In this document: one piece after another, positions 61,034 through 64,000 of the stretch
Position numbering within the stretch: position 1 is the stretch's first letter
Layout: every line of letters starts with the position of its first letter
DNA from: VRUE01 sp963814915
GTDB taxonomy: Bacteria > Actinomycetota > Thermoleophilia > Solirubrobacterales > 70-9
DNA length: 64,000 nt
Direction: 5' to 3'
Assembly (NCBI GenBank): GCA_963814915.1
Contig: CAWFEI010000014.1
Span: 67,714-131,713, forward strand
Notes under the pieces: generated by a model
The model's database searches: none
What the model was told of the DNA's origin: nothing
What the model saw: the letters and a program-made list of their open reading frames with translations, nothing else
Program-made: the position numbers and the translations under genes

Positions 61034-61479
61034 GTGGCTCAGCTATTTGGCCGACCGAGGACGCCGCTCCGCGACGCGTCCGCCGAAGTCAGCGATGGGC
61101 GGTGGGTCGTGGCCGGGGTGCGCATTGCCCTATGCCTGATGCTGGTTGCGACCGCGATGGCCGTGGCGTTCGCCGCCACCGCCCACGCCGGCGGCAACTA
61201 CCCGATGCTGCTCTGCGCCGCCGGGCGCTGCCCGAAGGGCAAGCGAAGGGTGAAGGCCGGGCGCAAGGGCAAGGCGAAGGCGCGCTGCGGGCCAGGCGCG
61301 TCGGAACATCCACAAGCGCTGCGCCCGCGCCAGGCGCGCCGCGCGCCGCCATCCCGGCGCCAAGGTCGATGCGCCGCCGCGCCCACAGGCTCTGCGCGCG
61401 CTCCAAGCGGATCCGCCGCGCCGCGCCGCGCGGCCACCGCGGCGGCAAGGGCAGCTCCCACCGGCAGGGGAGGCGCTGA
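61034..61479 (+). pseudogene. Small basic secreted protein, probably frameshifted
   Basis: GTG 61034 has GGGAGG 7 nt upstream and opens a frame with a signal peptide (IALCLMLVATAMAVAFAATA, cleavage near AHA-G) and NYPMLLCAAGRCPKGKRR. After ~61283 high third-position GC moves to a second frame (RRNIHKRCARARRAARR) and after ~61370 to a third, which ends at TGA 61477-61479 overlapping the next ATG. Two shifts in a short Arg/Lys-rich tail suggest decay, although low complexity makes frame choice uncertain. Confidence 0.4.
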
Positions 61480-62279
61480 TGCGCACCGCCGGCGTCGACC
61501 TATCGGTCGCCGACAAGGGCACCGCGGCGGCGACGATCGAGTGGGAGAGGGACCGGGCGAGGGTGGGGGTGCCCTCGCTCGGCCTCGACGACGCCGCCCT
61601 GCTCGAGCTGCTCGCCGAAGTGGAATGGACGGCGATCGACGCGCCCTTCGGCTGGCCCGAGCCGATGGTTGCCGCCCTCCACGCCTATGCCGCCGAAGAC
61701 CGCTGGCCGGCGCCCGAGAAGCAGAGCTTCCGCCTGCGCCGCACCGACCTCCACGTCCACGACCGCGTCCTCGCCGAGACCGGCGAGAAGCTCTGGCCGC
61801 TCAGCCCCTCCACCGATCGCATCTCGCTCACCGCCTGGCGTCTCGCCGGCCTGCGCGAGGCCGCCTATGAGCGCTCTCGCATCCGCTTCGACCGCGCCGG
61901 CGGCGACCAGGTCGTCGAGGCCTACCCGGCGGCGGCGCTGCTGCTCTGGGGCCTGCCCCGCGCCGGCTACAAGTCCGACCCCGAGGCCCGCGAGCAGCTG
62001 CTCGCCGCGCTCGAGGCCGCGGCGCCCTGGCTGGAGTGGGGGGAGGGCGCGCGCGAGGCCTGCGTCGAGAGCGACGACGGCCTCGACGCCGTCCTCTGCG
62101 CCCTGATCGCCCGCGCCGCCGCGCTCGGACTCACCGAGCCGCCGCAGGCCGAGGCGCTCGAGCTCGCCCGAGTCGAGGGCTGGATCCACCTGCCGCGCAG
62201 GGAGCAGCATGGGGGAGCTGTTTCGCGACTCGCGCTGAGCCAGTGGGGGAGTTGTGTCGATGGCGGGACGCCCTTCTGA
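61479..62279 (+). CDS. DUF429 domain protein (RNase H-like fold)
   Basis: A 266-residue protein of the DUF429 family, predicted to have an RNase H-like nuclease fold. Acidic positions expected at the active site are in TAGVDLSVADKG, TAIDAPFGWP and SDDGLDAVLCAL; the EAYPAAALLLWG block is also family-typical. Start ATG 61479 overlaps the preceding stop (TGATG). Biological role is unknown. Confidence 0.8.
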   Translation: MRTAGVDLSVADKGTAAATIEWERDRARVGVPSLGLDDAALLELLAEVEWTAIDAPFGWPEPMVAALHAYAAEDRWPAPEKQSFRLRRTDLHVHDRVLAETGEKLWPLSPSTDRISLTAWRLAGLREAAYERSRIRFDRAGGDQVVEAYPAAALLLWGLPRAGYKSDPEAREQLLAALEAAAPWLEWGEGAREACVESDDGLDAVLCALIARAAALGLTEPPQAEALELARVEGWIHLPRREQHGGAVSRLALSQWGSCVDGGTPF

Positions 62280-62369
62280 CAGGCCACCTCCCGCCGATAT
62301 TCGCACTCGCTCGCCGCGGGATGATGGACTACTCGGTGCCCTGGCCACCGGACCGCTTCGCCAGTCCGC

Positions 62370-63737
62370 CTATGAGATAGCCCGAGCTACTCGCATCGCC
62401 TCCGCCGCCCCGAGGTAGGGACCCATCAGGTAGGCGCCGAGCGCGGGTGCGAGCTTCGGCAGCTGTCCGGACCCTTCCGTTGCGATGCGGAGGCTGAGCG
62501 CCATGGCGAGCGCTCCCAGCAACAGCTCCTCGGTCCCCTCCGGGGGCGAGCCGATCGCCGCGCCGGTCTCCCTCGACGCGGCCGCAAGCTGACCGACCGC
62601 CTCCCGGTAGCGCTCTACCCCCACCACTCCCGCGGCCAGGCCCTCGACCAGGCAGAATCGCGCCAGCTCGGGTTCGGTGGCGAGAAAGTCGAGCACCGCG
62701 CCTAGCGCCGCAATCACCTGCCGAGGTGGATCGCCTTCCTCGCTCGCCGCGGCGCCTGCAGCAAGCTGCCCGACGTGCGCGGCGACGACCTCCCAGGCCG
62801 CCAGGAAGCAGCCTTCTTTGTCCTCGAACAGTTCATAGAAGACGCGGCGGGAGACCCTCGCCTCGTCGATGACATCGCTGACCGTGAGGGCCGGATAGCC
62901 CTTTGCGGTGGTGGCGCTCGCCACACCGGCGAGCAGGCGCTCTCGCTGGCTGCGCTTCACCGCCGCATGCGGCAGCCTGTGTTTGCCGGCTGGCAGCGGC
63001 CCAAGCGCCGCTTCGTCATCGCGCTCGTCCCGCCTCTCATTGCCGGTCGGCGCCCGTTTACCGGCTCGCGGGCCCGTCCGGCGCTTGTCCCGTTTGCCGC
63101 CACCGACCTGTAGTGCGCCGACGAACTCGGCGACTCGCCCTGCCGACTTCCCAATCCGCTCGGCTTCTTCGTCCAGCAGACACCCAGCGGGTAGCCACAC
63201 CGCGGCGGCCGCCATCAGCTCCTCCTCCAGCGCCTTGGCCGCTCCGGAGCGCGCGCTCCCCGTCGTGCGCCCCTGCCGCAGGACTCTTGCGATCTCCGTC
63301 AGCGCTTTCCGATAGCGCTCGATCGCCTCCGGGCCGGCCGCGAACGGCTCGATCAGGCACGCCCGCGCGGTGGCCGGATTCGCGGCTGCCAACTCGAACA
63401 GCCCCTCGATCGCCGCCGCCCGCTTCGCCGCCTGCCGTCCGCGCTGAGCCTCGAAGCCCTCGCGGCACTTGGTCTCGGCCTCCTCGGCGGCACAATCGAG
63501 CAGCGCCAGGTAGCAGCCTCGCTTGTCGCCGAAGCGCTTGCGGACGGTGGGCAGGCCGACTCCCGCGCGGCGGATCAGGTCCTCGATTTTGAAGCCCGAG
63601 TAGCCGTGTTCGCCGACCAGCTCCGCGGTCGCCTCCAGGATGCGGCGCGCCCGGTCGCCGGGCATCTCCTCCCGGGTCAGGGCGCGGCTTGTCTCGTCCT
63701 GTGGACGGCCCGGCAACGCTCGCATGGTGTCGAGCAT
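62370..63737 (-). CDS. Tandem double-TetR transcriptional regulator
   Basis: About 455 residues comprising two complete TetR units. The first HTH is RRILEATAELVGEHGYSGFK, followed by LPTVRKRFGDKRGCYLALLD. The second is RERLLAGVASATTAKGYPAL, followed by SRRVFYELFEDKEGCFLAAW, preceded by the LPAGKHRLPHAAV motif seen in the TetR at 34498. A Lys/Arg-rich linker joins them. ATG 63737 is chosen because codon bias weakens upstream of it; ATG 63725 is also possible. Such fusions may bind DNA as intramolecular dimers. Confidence 0.85.
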   Translation of the reverse strand: MLDTMRALPGRPQDETSRALTREEMPGDRARRILEATAELVGEHGYSGFKIEDLIRRAGVGLPTVRKRFGDKRGCYLALLDCAAEEAETKCREGFEAQRGRQAAKRAAAIEGLFELAAANPATARACLIEPFAAGPEAIERYRKALTEIARVLRQGRTTGSARSGAAKALEEELMAAAAVWLPAGCLLDEEAERIGKSAGRVAEFVGALQVGGGKRDKRRTGPRAGKRAPTGNERRDERDDEAALGPLPAGKHRLPHAAVKRSQRERLLAGVASATTAKGYPALTVSDVIDEARVSRRVFYELFEDKEGCFLAAWEVVAAHVGQLAAGAAASEEGDPPRQVIAALGAVLDFLATEPELARFCLVEGLAAGVVGVERYREAVGQLAAASRETGAAIGSPPEGTEELLLGALAMALSLRIATEGSGQLPKLAPALGAYLMGPYLGAAEAMRVARAIS

Positions 63738-63967
63738 AGCCAGCGCACGAGCGCCGTCGTCCGATCCGCCATCAGCGCCGGCAAGCTCATAAATCGGCCT
63801 CACTTTTTGGGAACTTCGGCTTGCATCTCGCAGCCGGATCTGCTTTCATAGCCACGTCGGTACGGGAGGTCACCCAACGGGAACGATCTTCACCCGACAG
63901 CACCACGCCCCCAAGACGGGCAGGGAACCACCACGAGGACCGAGGAACCGCAGCAGGAAGGGCCGCC

Positions 63968-64000
63968 ATGGGACGCGACCCGCAACAGGGAAAGGGAGAG
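63968..64000 (+). CDS. Start of a possible gene running off the window
   Basis: ATG 63968 follows an AGGAAGG-type ribosome-binding site and opens a frame reading MGRDPQQGKGR up to the window edge. Only 11 codons are visible, so this is tentative. Confidence 0.25.
   Translation, partial: MGRDPQQGKGE

Overview
The window is a high-GC chromosomal segment with strong G/C preference at third codon positions. An mce locus, two MMPL transporters, TreT/GT20 trehalose-type genes and TetR/OmpR-type regulators point to an actinobacterium. The Bacillus-style QcrABC complex, a DnaC-like loader beside dnaB and a five-member family of secreted proteins fit a deep-branching lineage such as Thermoleophilia (Solirubrobacterales-like). 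That placement is inference from gene content only.

Layout. 1-3.6 kb: end of a GT-C-like membrane protein, a YmdB-type phosphodiesterase and a two-gene ABC exporter. 3.7-7.5 kb: heme precursor operon hemB / AhbA-AhbB-type fusion / hemL / small protein. 7.5-12 kb: a secreted paralogue, a second secreted protein and MMPL transporter 1, all on the minus strand. 12.2-18.6 kb: respiratory and export block (Rieske, cytochrome b, cytochrome b/c, menG, polyprenyl diphosphate synthase, tatA, a frameshifted tatC) and a tRNA-Lys. 18.7-35.2 kb: envelope block with two secreted paralogues, MMPL transporter 2, six translationally coupled Mce proteins, two more secreted paralogues and a TetR regulator. 35.2-42.8 kb: purA, a helicase loader, dnaB split by a 428-residue LAGLIDADG intein, then rplI, rpsR, ssb and rpsF. 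43-57 kb: trehalose-type glycosyltransferases, an HtrA lipoprotein with a two-component system, thiL, polytopic membrane proteins, a class A PBP, a CPBP protease, an L,D-transpeptidase and pyrE.

57.07 kb to the end is accessory. It begins at a 42-nt fragment holding only the 3' half of a tRNA-Arg(CCU), which looks like the attachment site of an integrated element. Beyond it lie an M48 protease with a winged-helix protein, a DUF4177-like gene, a VapBC-type toxin-antitoxin pair, a DUF429 protein, a tandem double-TetR regulator and at least two decayed genes.

The least explained features are the family of five four-cysteine secreted proteins clustered with MMPL and Mce genes, an mce array with no YrbE permease in view, the siroheme-decarboxylase-like fusion inside a heme operon, and a structured inverted repeat with a conserved asymmetric bulge found at two loci.
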